From: Candidatus Peribacteria bacterium
Lineage (GTDB): Bacteria > Patescibacteriota > Gracilibacteria > Peribacterales > Peribacteraceae
NCBI GenBank assembly: GCA_023245775.1
Contig: JAHFJR010000016.1
Coordinates: forward strand, 1-33,730
Reading direction: 5' to 3'
DNA length: 33,730 nucleotides
The notes under the pieces: generated by a model
Seen by the model: only the letters and a program-made list of their open reading frames with translations
Databases searched by the model: none
Told to the model about the DNA's origin: nothing
Part shown: piece after piece, positions 1 to 8,615 of the stretch
How the letters are laid out: each line of letters begins with the position of its first letter
How positions within the stretch are numbered: the first letter of the stretch is position 1
Program-made: the position numbers and the translations under genes

Positions 1-970
<970 letters not shown>

Positions 971-1335
971 AGAGATTTGTCCAGCACCCTTCGCGAACGA
1001 ATGGTGCTGGAGGGCTCTTATAAAAACTAGCGCATCGATTTTTTTAAGAGGGCGATACATCCTCTTCTTGACCCGCGCAGGTGCCCGAAGGCGACTGGTG
1101 CGGGTTTATTTTCAAAGAAAATAGTTGTGGACTTGCCCACCGTAGCTCCAAAGGAGCGTAGGCGGGCTAACTCTTTCTCTACTACACGATGCTGTGAAGG
1201 AGCCGATGCGTGTGAGCTTCAAGCTCCTTCTGAGAAAGGAGACTCCTCGCCATTACGAACAACGTGGCGTACTCACAGCCGAGCCATTTTAGGAGTGAGG
1301 CAGGAGGTCGTCAAGCGCGAAAACGGAGATTTTTT

Positions 1336-1474
1336 GCAGCCCTCACTCCGCCCAGCACCTTTTTCAAAAGGTGCTGGGCACCTCTCTCCATAAAAATGGA
1401 GAGAGGAATCTTAGGATTCATCAAAGCAGAGCTTCCTTCTCCATTTTTATGGAGAAGGACAGGAGGATGAGGGC
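1336..1474. repeat. MITE-like palindromic element, copy 1 (GCAGCCCTCACTCC ... CTCTCCATAAAAATGGAGAG ... GGATGAGGGCC)
   Basis: Imperfect outer inverted repeat GCCCTCACTCC/GGATGAGGGC; two inner CTCCATAAAAATGGAG palindromes; shares CAGAGCTTC interior with 9360-9502. Confidence 0.8.
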
Positions 1475-2253
1475 CGATACTCCGGCAGCATTTTCCACAC
1501 GGCTTGGTGGAAATTTCTGAGGGTGTCGGCGGTCGGCTGGTCTTCGATGATGATGCCTACCATGTCTCTGGAGCTCGAGATAATTGCAACTTTGTTTCCG
1601 TAGATGTTTACTTCGACGGACATCTCGACTCCTTGGAGCATTTTGAATTTTCGCTTCTCGCCGGCGCGATGCTTGAAGGCAAAATCTGTGGTTGGTGATT
1701 TGTTGACGATGCCGATGTACCAGATGCCATTCTTCGCTCTCCTCTTGCAGTATCTCCAAATCCAATCGTTCAATTCTTTATCCTGCTCTTTAGGAAAGTA
1801 GTGGTCGAAGTCGCCGACGGCGTAGAGCGGTTGGTTCTTCACGCGCAGCGTGTCTTCATAGATTTCCTTGATGCCATCCGCCCCTTGGAAAAATCGCACC
1901 TTTGGTTGCACCGTCATCGGATTCCTGATGCGCTCGAGGTCGGGAATGACTTCGAGGAGATTCCTCTTTTTTACGGCGAGTTCTTCACTCCGATGATCGA
2001 GGAAGTTGAGGAGGATCGACGGCGAGCAGGCGGTGAAATACTTCACCGAGTGTCTCTCAATGCTCTGCACGATGCTCCGTTCCGTCAGCGCTTCCAGTAC
2101 GTTGTAGCAGTGTCCGCGCTTCAGCCCCGCTTTCTTAGCAACGATGCTCGCCGGCTGCGAACCGAGCTCGAGGAGTGTCAGATACACGGACATCTCTGGC
2201 TCGGTGAGACCGAAGCCGAGGAGAGCCTTGAGGATGGATTCCGGAAGCTGCAT
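1447..2253 (-). CDS. TrmB-family transcriptional regulator #1 (HTH + C-terminal sensor domain)
   Basis: LLGFGLTEPEMSVYLTLLELGSQPASIVAKKAGLKRGHCYNVLEAL winged-helix and FFQGADGIKEIYEDTL; start taken at MQLPES rather than ORF start. Confidence 0.85.
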   Translation of the reverse strand: MQLPESILKALLGFGLTEPEMSVYLTLLELGSQPASIVAKKAGLKRGHCYNVLEALTERSIVQSIERHSVKYFTACSPSILLNFLDHRSEELAVKKRNLLEVIPDLERIRNPMTVQPKVRFFQGADGIKEIYEDTLRVKNQPLYAVGDFDHYFPKEQDKELNDWIWRYCKRRAKNGIWYIGIVNKSPTTDFAFKHRAGEKRKFKMLQGVEMSVEVNIYGNKVAIISSSRDMVGIIIEDQPTADTLRNFHQAVWKMLPEYRPSSSCPSP

Positions 2254-2262
2254 GTTGTCATG

Positions 2263-2332
2263 AAGTGGTGACAGTAAAAGGATAGAAGAGGTTGATTTGC
2301 AAGTCAATAAGCCATATAAAGTGTCACTACTT
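2263..2332. promoter_or_regulatory. Divergent promoter region between TrmB #1 and ProB-like gene with symmetric inverted repeat
   Basis: Plus: TTGATT-17-TATAAA; minus: TTGACT-17-TATCCT; AAGTGGTGACA (2263-2273) and TGTCACTACTT (2322-2332) inverted arms; near-palindrome TTGATTTGCAAGTCAA at 2292-2307. Confidence 0.7.
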
Positions 2333-2348
2333 TCTAACAATCTTTCCC

Positions 2349-3254
2349 ATGACTCGCGAAGTTCTCAATAAGACGATCGTCGTCAAGGTTGGCAGTGATT
2401 CCATTACCAAGAATGGAAAGCCTGATGAAGAGGTGGCGCGGTCGATTATGCAGCAAATTGCGTGTCTGCGGGAACATGGCTACGAAGTTTTGTTGGTCAC
2501 CTCAGGTGCAGTTGCATTGGGTAGAGCCTTTTTTGGCCTAGAGAAAACTCCAGATGAATCCATTGAAACAAAGAAATCATGTGCGATTCAGGGCCAACCA
2601 GAGGTCATGAAATTATGGCGTGATTGTTCACCTGCAGGCCATGGTGTTGGTCAAATACTTGTCGATCGTCAGGCACTCTCTCATGGCCAATATGATAGTA
2701 AAGTTATCGATGATATCGGCAATACATCAGGTCTCTATGGCACCATACAAAGATTTAGAGAGCTGCAATCTTCCAGCAAACGTAGAACGACTGCCGTTTT
2801 CAATTGGAATGATCCTTGTCATGGTGAAGAATTGGATAAACTCGGTGATAACGATGATCTTGCGGGTCTACTCGCGAGAGAATTTGGCAATCATATTTCG
2901 AAAAAACGTCATGCCGATGCATTAGTACTTTTGACAGATGTTGATGGAGTGCGAATGCAATTCGATCATCCCGACAGTGTCATCCGTGAAATTTTTGCGC
3001 CGGATATTCATGATATCAATGAGTATAGCGATCGATTTCGTCGGACAGATTTGGTGATAGGTCCTACTCAAGATCGTCACAACGGTTCGGGTGAAATCGT
3101 TACCAAGATTCGTGTCGCACTGCATGCGGCTTTGCACGGAACCGAAAGTACCATTGCCAATGCTCGGGAGGAACGTGCCCTTGAAAGAAGGATCATCGAG
3201 CGGAAGCTTGTCGGCACGGTCTGTCGTACTCACGGGCGAATACGTTTACCATAG
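2349..3254 (+). CDS. Amino-acid kinase family protein, glutamate 5-kinase-like
   Basis: IVVKVGSDSIT, LLVTSGAVALG, FNWNDP...GDNDDLAGLLA, ADALVLLTDVDGVR; start at MTREVLNK. Confidence 0.8.
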   Translation: MTREVLNKTIVVKVGSDSITKNGKPDEEVARSIMQQIACLREHGYEVLLVTSGAVALGRAFFGLEKTPDESIETKKSCAIQGQPEVMKLWRDCSPAGHGVGQILVDRQALSHGQYDSKVIDDIGNTSGLYGTIQRFRELQSSSKRRTTAVFNWNDPCHGEELDKLGDNDDLAGLLAREFGNHISKKRHADALVLLTDVDGVRMQFDHPDSVIREIFAPDIHDINEYSDRFRRTDLVIGPTQDRHNGSGEIVTKIRVALHAALHGTESTIANAREERALERRIIERKLVGTVCRTHGRIRLP

Positions 3255-3284
3255 AGGAAGTGGTACAGATTTTTAACTTTTCTT

Positions 3285-3623
3285 ATGTCCACCATTCCCT
3301 ACTCCACCTTTGAATCCGTCGAGATGCGCGTCGGGCGCATCATCACCGTCGACGATTTTCCCGAAGCGAGAAAACCCGCGTACAAACTGACGATCGACTT
3401 CGGGCCGGAGATCGGCACGAAGAAGTCTTCGGCGCAGATCACACAGCTGTATTCAAAAGCAGATTTGCTGAATCGTCTCGTCGTGTGCGTCGTGAACTTT
3501 GCACCGAAGCAGATCGGGCCTTTCATCTCCGAGTGTCTGACCTGCGGAGCTGCGAATGCCGATGGACATGTGGCGCTGCTTGGATTCGATCAGGATGTTC
3601 CGCTGGGGGCGAAGATTTTCTAA
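3285..3623 (+). CDS. csaA: CsaA-like tRNA-binding domain protein
   Basis: MRVGRI...FPEARKPAYKLTIDFGPEIGTKKSSAQIT...VVNFAPKQIGPFISECL is characteristic of CsaA. Confidence 0.92.
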   Translation: MSTIPYSTFESVEMRVGRIITVDDFPEARKPAYKLTIDFGPEIGTKKSSAQITQLYSKADLLNRLVVCVVNFAPKQIGPFISECLTCGAANADGHVALLGFDQDVPLGAKIF

Positions 3624-3624
3624 T

Positions 3625-3885
3625 TCAAGGCATGACTTCCATCACGCCGGTTTTTGCCAGATCTCCATTTGTTCCGGATTGCACACTTCCTCCCTCTGGG
3701 GCAGTTTCTGCTTTCTGGCTTACATGATGAATTCCTTCACACGTACCGACTGCAAGGGGCGTTGCCAACAGGCCTGCTATGGAGAGGATAACGGCGCGCT
3801 GGACAAGAGTGAGTTTCTGCCAATATTTTTTATCGAGCCTCTCAAGCGCTTCTACGAGGCTATTCATTGGTTGCAGTTTTTCCAT
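3625..3885 (-). CDS. Hypothetical small protein with one predicted TM segment
   Basis: ORF with hydrophobic AVILSIAGLLATPLAVG; GAGGAG upstream of MEKLQPMNS. Confidence 0.5.
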   Translation of the reverse strand: MEKLQPMNSLVEALERLDKKYWQKLTLVQRAVILSIAGLLATPLAVGTCEGIHHVSQKAETAPEGGSVQSGTNGDLAKTGVMEVMP

Positions 3886-4011
3886 AGTAGCGGATTCTCC
3901 TCTTTTACAGATGTTTATGCAACTTGACCTTATGAAAGACACCCTCTAAGATCGCTCCACTTTCTGATTCCCTCCTCTGCCTTCGCGGAGCAGGTTCTAC
4001 CCAAGAATCCT

Positions 4012-4569
4012 ATGCCTACTCTCATCCCCAGTTCCGAAGACGTGCGTGTCTACGAGTTTGCGGTGATGGTGAAGCCCGATCTCGATCAGAAAGCCGAATC
4101 GACCTTACTCAGTGAAGTCGAAGCGCTCTTCACTGAGGCTTCCGGAAAACTCCTCTTCAAGGATTCCTGGAGCAAGCGCGGACTCGCGTACAAGATTGGC
4201 GGATACATGGAGGCGAAGTTCATCATCTACTACTTCGAGCTCGATCCGTCCAAAGTCCGTGAGATCGATCATCAGTTGCGTCTGCAGAAGGGTGTGCTTC
4301 GGCACCTCATGGTCATCCCGCCCAAGGGATACGAGGCCGTGAGTTACGAAGCCAAGTACGAAGATTGGCTCAAGAACCGGGAGACGATCGCGCAGGTGCG
4401 CACTCGCAAGCGTGAGGAGAAGATGCAGCAGACGGTGGTCAGTCAAGCCAAGCGCACGAGTAAGCGTCTGGAGACGAAGGTGAAGGAAGAAGTGAAGAAG
4501 CCGCTTCAGATGCATGAGCTGGATAAGCAGCTCGATAAATTGATTTCCGATGACGATCTGAAACTTTAA
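4012..4569 (+). CDS. rpsF: Ribosomal protein S6 with long basic C-terminal extension
   Basis: YEFAVMVKPDL...WSKRGLAYKIGGYMEAKFIIYYFELDP...LRHLMV; adjacent rpsR. Confidence 0.92.
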   Translation: MPTLIPSSEDVRVYEFAVMVKPDLDQKAESTLLSEVEALFTEASGKLLFKDSWSKRGLAYKIGGYMEAKFIIYYFELDPSKVREIDHQLRLQKGVLRHLMVIPPKGYEAVSYEAKYEDWLKNRETIAQVRTRKREEKMQQTVVSQAKRTSKRLETKVKEEVKKPLQMHELDKQLDKLISDDDLKL

Positions 4570-4581
4570 CCTGCCTGCCGG
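4570..4581. repeat. Half copy of the CCTGCCTGCCGGCAGGCAGG palindrome, directly after rpsF stop
   Basis: CCTGCCTGCCGG begins the nucleotide after TAA (4567-4569); full copy at 24871-24890. Confidence 0.6.
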
Positions 4582-4650
4582 TCTTCGACTCCGAGGTCGC
4601 TCAGACTCGAGGAGTAGGTAGATTTCTCTCACATTTTCCCCACTCTGATC

Positions 4651-4887
4651 ATGCCAGCACCCGTTCAGCAGAAAGCCAAGTACCACGAGAAGAAGTCCTG
4701 TCCGTTCGACCGCGAAGGCGTCGCCTACTTCGACTACAAGGATTACCCCACGCTCAAGCCCTTCATCGACTACTTCGGTAATATCCGCAACCGTTACTAC
4801 ACGGGCGTGTGCCTGAAGCACCAGAAGATGCTGAAGAATGCCATCGAGAGGGCGAGGTTTCTGGGGATGCTGGCGTATAGGAAGTAG
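4651..4887 (+). CDS. rpsR: Ribosomal protein S18
   Basis: FDYKDYPTLKPFIDYFGNIRNRYYTGVCLKHQKMLKNAIERARFLGMLAY. Confidence 0.93.
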   Translation: MPAPVQQKAKYHEKKSCPFDREGVAYFDYKDYPTLKPFIDYFGNIRNRYYTGVCLKHQKMLKNAIERARFLGMLAYRK

Positions 4888-4952
4888 GTCTATCCATACA
4901 CGAGAAACCGGAAACTTCTTGTTCCTCCTTCCCTTGCGGGCAGGACCTACTT
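4882..4952. terminator. Possible bidirectional termination inverted repeat between rpsR and TrmB #2
   Basis: AAGTAGGTC (4882-4890) / GACCTACTT (4944-4952), each arm including the TAG stop of its gene. Confidence 0.4.
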
Positions 4953-5693
4953 TTTAGGCAAGAGCTCCCAGATCATCTTCCACCACGTCCGGTAGCTCTC
5001 GGCGAGGCAGGGGCTCACGAGGACAAAGATCGTGATGTCGTCTTCCACATGCCCAAGGCCGAGCCCAGTGAAGGTCACGACGTGATCGCCGAAGACATCG
5101 ATGGTCGAATCGGTTGAGAATGCCTTCGGCAGGAACGTATACGGCTTGCCGACGGATGTGAGTACGTTCGGTAACTTCTCTCGAACCTCATGGTCGAAGA
5201 TGTGGAAGTACTTGATGTTCTTTTTCTTCGCTTCCTTCAGGAACCACTGCAGGAATGTTGTCAGCCGCGGATCGAACCACGCTCCTTTCGCCGCGAAAGA
5301 ATGGATATCTGCGCCAGTCTTCAATGCCAATCTGAGGTAATTTTTCACACCTTCGATTCCCTTGAAGATGTAGGCCTGTTCTGCGGCCTGATGTTTCTTG
5401 TAGGTGGAGAGGAGCGCGGGGAGTACAGACTCCAGTTTTGATTTCTTCTCTTCGAGGAACTCCAGAAGCTTGCCTGGGTCTACGGCTTCGTAGACGGTCT
5501 CCCGTTGTCCGAAGACTTCATACACCAGCCCCTTCTCGATGAGTCGCCGCAGCGAATCGTACGCGTTGCTTCGGTGTACCTTGGATCGCAGCGCGATCGT
5601 GGACACCCCCGATCCGCCGTAGGTGATGAGCGATTCGTACAATTTCGCCTCGTTGGGGCTCAGGCCGAGTTCCTCGAAGAGCATTGTTTGCAT
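4947..5693 (-). CDS. TrmB-family transcriptional regulator #2
   Basis: FEELGLSPNEAKLYESLITYGGSGVSTIALRSKVHRSNAYDSLRRLIEKGLV HTH; IFKGIEGVKNYLRLAL; C-term SYRTWWKMIWELLPKK. Confidence 0.87.
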   Translation of the reverse strand: MQTMLFEELGLSPNEAKLYESLITYGGSGVSTIALRSKVHRSNAYDSLRRLIEKGLVYEVFGQRETVYEAVDPGKLLEFLEEKKSKLESVLPALLSTYKKHQAAEQAYIFKGIEGVKNYLRLALKTGADIHSFAAKGAWFDPRLTTFLQWFLKEAKKKNIKYFHIFDHEVREKLPNVLTSVGKPYTFLPKAFSTDSTIDVFGDHVVTFTGLGLGHVEDDITIFVLVSPCLAESYRTWWKMIWELLPKK

Positions 5694-5699
5694 GGAACC

Positions 5700-5750
5700 A
5701 GTATAGCAAAGTTGTAGTGATAGATACAACATCGTTGTCTTGGCTACAAC
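5700..5750 (-). promoter_or_regulatory. TrmB #2 promoter with candidate operator in the -35/-10 spacer
   Basis: Minus strand TTGTAT-18-TATACT-6 nt-ATG; GTTGTA-N8-TACAAC at 5711-5730 and GTTGT-N7-ACAAC at 5734-5750. Confidence 0.65.
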
Positions 5751-5759
5751 AAAAAAATG

Positions 5760-5789
5760 AATAGAATTTGACTTAGTTTTAATTCTATT
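5760..5789. promoter_or_regulatory. Perfect 9-bp inverted repeat upstream of the 5802 operon
   Basis: AATAGAATT (5760-5768) ... AATTCTATT (5781-5789), overlapping a TTGACT -35-like box at 5768-5773. Confidence 0.5.
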
Positions 5790-5801
5790 ACTTAATATCT
5801 T

Positions 5802-6305
5802 ATGGAACAGAAGCCTTCCATACTACCGGTCGAACCTACGCAGGCACTCAGCCAAGAAGAAAGATGGAAAGAGAACGCACGTATTGCGAATGCATTGAGC
5901 GAAGAAGTTCGTGGACTTCTCGCCGGGAAGCTGATGCTCATTGTCGAAGATCAATTGCTCAATAAGCATCGAGTCTGTCTTGGATTCCGCGGCTTCTCTG
6001 AGGGCAAGCATTTCATCATGGCAGAAAACCTCGATGCCGTTCGACTGATGACATGGTCAGAGATCGCGATTCTGATCACAGACATGGACTTTCCCCTAGC
6101 GGAAGGGGGACCCATTTTCCCAAATGCAGGGATGCAGTTGTTGCAGGAGGCAAATAGGCAAGGGGTACCCGCTGCTGCCTCTACAAGCAGGGAGGATTAT
6201 GACTGTTCCTATCCTCCGAACATTTCCAAAGGAAATTACGGTATCCAGGACTTAGAAATCATTCGCAACCTTCTCAGTGGGCTCACTGATTCCACCCCCT
6301 CATGA
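5802..6305 (+). CDS. Receiver (REC)-like domain protein, possibly degenerate
   Basis: KLMLIVEDQ (acidic pair), AILITDMDFP (phospho-Asp-like), GMQLLQEANRQGVPAAASTS (Thr/Ser strand). Confidence 0.55.
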   Translation: MEQKPSILPVEPTQALSQEERWKENARIANALSEEVRGLLAGKLMLIVEDQLLNKHRVCLGFRGFSEGKHFIMAENLDAVRLMTWSEIAILITDMDFPLAEGGPIFPNAGMQLLQEANRQGVPAAASTSREDYDCSYPPNISKGNYGIQDLEIIRNLLSGLTDSTPS

Positions 6306-6757
6306 TGTCTGAATTGCACCAGGAATTTTCCTCAGGCGAAAATCGGTCTCTTGTTCACCTGAAAGCACTCATTGCGCTGACGGAACGATATCAAAACATG
6401 ATCCTTATTTTTGATGAAAAGAAAATGCAAACACGTACTGAGTGGTTCCGTGCAGAGGAAACCGTTGTATACAATGCTGCCGTAGCGAAGTATTGCGAAG
6501 AAAATGCTTTAGACAATCGAACGCAAGTGAAGCGCTTACTGAATGAGGCAAACATTCAATCAGCTCTTTTTTTCGATGTACTGCACAATGCAGTGGTGGC
6601 ATATGCACATTGCTTTCATGATAGCATCATGCGCATGACCATGCCTTCGGAGCATGAGGATGAACTTCTAGATCTCGTTCAATCCGCTCACAAAGAATAT
6701 GCTTTGATGGATAAAACAAGATCTTGTTTGCAAATTACTTTCGATTCTGTTTTGTAA
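6302..6757 (+). CDS. Hypothetical predicted-helical protein, translationally coupled (ATGA overlap)
   Basis: 4-bp overlap with the preceding stop; no family recognised. Confidence 0.6.
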   Translation: MMSELHQEFSSGENRSLVHLKALIALTERYQNMILIFDEKKMQTRTEWFRAEETVVYNAAVAKYCEENALDNRTQVKRLLNEANIQSALFFDVLHNAVVAYAHCFHDSIMRMTMPSEHEDELLDLVQSAHKEYALMDKTRSCLQITFDSVL

Positions 6758-6776
6758 CTTCTCTTCTTCCATTTCC

Positions 6777-8447
6777 ATGGCTTCCACCTGCTCCCACTGC
6801 GGCCAGACATTTGAGATCAGTTCCGCTGACCTCGTTTTCCTCCGGAAAGTTTCGCCGCAGATCGCGGGGAAGACCATTGCGATGCCATCTCCCACTCTCT
6901 GTCCCGATTGCCGAAATCAGCGCCGGATGGCGTGGCGCAATGACCGGACGTTCTTCCGGAGGATCTGTGATGCGACGGGCGAATCGATGTTATCGATCTA
7001 TCCGGAGAACACGCCTTTCCCCGTGTACAAGCCCTCGGCATGGTATGGCGACACGTGGAATGCGCTCTCCTATGGTCGACCGTTCGATTTCTCGCGGCCG
7101 TTCTTCGATCAGTGGAAAGAGTTGATGCACTCGGTGCCGAGGCTTGGCATCGACATCGTGAACTGCCAGAACTCGGATTACTGCAATTACTGCGGTGACG
7201 ACAAGAACTGCTACCTCGACATCGCCGGTGAAGCCAATGAGGATTGCTATTTCAATCTTTTCACCAAGTATTCGCGTGACTGCGTCGACTGCACATTCGC
7301 GTACCATTCGACGCTGTGTTACGAGTGCATCCAGTGTTACAACAGCTACGCCTGCCGCTATGCGATGTACTTGGACAACTGCACGGACTGCTTCTTTTGC
7401 GCCGATCTCAAAGGTTGCAAGAACTGCGTGCTGTCGACGAATCTGCGCGGGAAGGAGTTTTATATTCTCAATCAGCCTCACACGAAAGAGGAGTACACGA
7501 AGAAACTGAAGGAGATGAACCTCGGCAGTGCAGCTTCGGTACGATCTATTGATGATCTCTGGGAAAAGATGCGGATCGAACAGGGATTCTACCGCGATAT
7601 GTACACGATGAATTGCGAGGACTGCACTGGAAATGACATCACGAACTCGCGACAGTGCCGAGCGTCCTATAATGTCAGTGGTTCCGAAGACTGCGCGTAT
7701 CTGCAGGACGTGCTGGATGCCAAAGATTGTCAGGATCTGAACTACTCTCTCTATAAACCGGAAGTCGCCTATGAGCTGATTTCGACTCTTCAGATGCGGT
7801 TCTCCGCCTTCTCGATGGCGAGTCACTACTGCAACAACGTGTATTACTGTGATCTTACGAATAATTCGGAGAATCTCTTTGGCTGTATCGGTATGAACCG
7901 AGGGAAATTCTGCATTCTCAATCGGCAGTATTCACAGGAAGAATACGAACAATGGATAACGAAGATCATCGATCATATGACGAAGACCGGTGAATGGGGC
8001 CAATTCTTTCCAGCTTCAATGTCACCGTTTGGTTATAACGAAACTGTCGCGCAGGAATACTATGAACTCTCAAAGGCTGAGGCGGAGAAACTGAATTTTG
8101 TGTGGCGCGAACCGAGCGAGAAGGAATCGCAGATGCCGACAGCCACCGTGCCGGATACGATCGTGGCCGCATCGCCGGACATCACCAAGGAAATTCTGCA
8201 GTGTTCTTTTTGCAATAAACATTTCAGGATCATCGCCAAGGAATTTGAATATTATAAAAATCAGGGCATCCCACTTCCCTCCATGTGTCCGTCTTGCAGG
8301 CATCATGCGCGGAATGTGCGTAGAAATCCGCGAAGGTTATGGGATCGCTCGTGCGCGAAGTGTTCGGCGCCGATCCAGACGAGCTACCAGCCTTCGAGGC
8401 CCGAGAAGGTCTATTGCGAGAAGTGCTATCTGACACTGGTCTATTGA
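6777..8447 (+). CDS. Large Cys-rich protein with N- and C-terminal zinc-ribbon-like motifs; uncharacterised family
   Basis: About 38 Cys in 556 aa; CSHC...CPDC N-terminal, CSFC/CPSC and CAKC/CEKC C-terminal; regularly spaced Cys in the centre. Confidence 0.85.
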   Translation: MASTCSHCGQTFEISSADLVFLRKVSPQIAGKTIAMPSPTLCPDCRNQRRMAWRNDRTFFRRICDATGESMLSIYPENTPFPVYKPSAWYGDTWNALSYGRPFDFSRPFFDQWKELMHSVPRLGIDIVNCQNSDYCNYCGDDKNCYLDIAGEANEDCYFNLFTKYSRDCVDCTFAYHSTLCYECIQCYNSYACRYAMYLDNCTDCFFCADLKGCKNCVLSTNLRGKEFYILNQPHTKEEYTKKLKEMNLGSAASVRSIDDLWEKMRIEQGFYRDMYTMNCEDCTGNDITNSRQCRASYNVSGSEDCAYLQDVLDAKDCQDLNYSLYKPEVAYELISTLQMRFSAFSMASHYCNNVYYCDLTNNSENLFGCIGMNRGKFCILNRQYSQEEYEQWITKIIDHMTKTGEWGQFFPASMSPFGYNETVAQEYYELSKAEAEKLNFVWREPSEKESQMPTATVPDTIVAASPDITKEILQCSFCNKHFRIIAKEFEYYKNQGIPLPSMCPSCRHHARNVRRNPRRLWDRSCAKCSAPIQTSYQPSRPEKVYCEKCYLTLVY

Positions 8448-8499
8448 TGCTCTTCCTCACTGCGCTTCTGTTCTGTCATGATGGCACCTCTCGCTTGGC

Positions 8500-8518
8500 G
8501 CGGGAAGCATCCCGCTCC
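8500..8518. repeat. Hairpin repeat GCGGG-AAGCAT-CCCGC-TCC (family member 1)
   Basis: Perfect 5-bp stem, same layout as 11319-11337 and 32674-32693. Confidence 0.55.
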
Positions 8519-8561
8519 CAATCAAATTTTGGCTTGCTTCCTCGCATAAATGGCTATTTTT

Positions 8562-8592
8562 GAGAGTCAATGTATATGTGAACACTACCTAG
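8562..8592. repeat. Solo end of the TAGGTAGTGTTCACATATAC MITE-like family
   Basis: GTATATGTGAACACTACCTA is the exact reverse complement of the left end of 24079-24242. Confidence 0.65.
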
Positions 8593-8615
8593 TTTTTTTC
8601 TTCTATACTTAGATT

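Noticed and set aside
1127-1470. ORFs 1127..1393 and 1264..1470
   Set aside because: Overlap rRNA leader and palindromic repeat; low-complexity composition and no family signal
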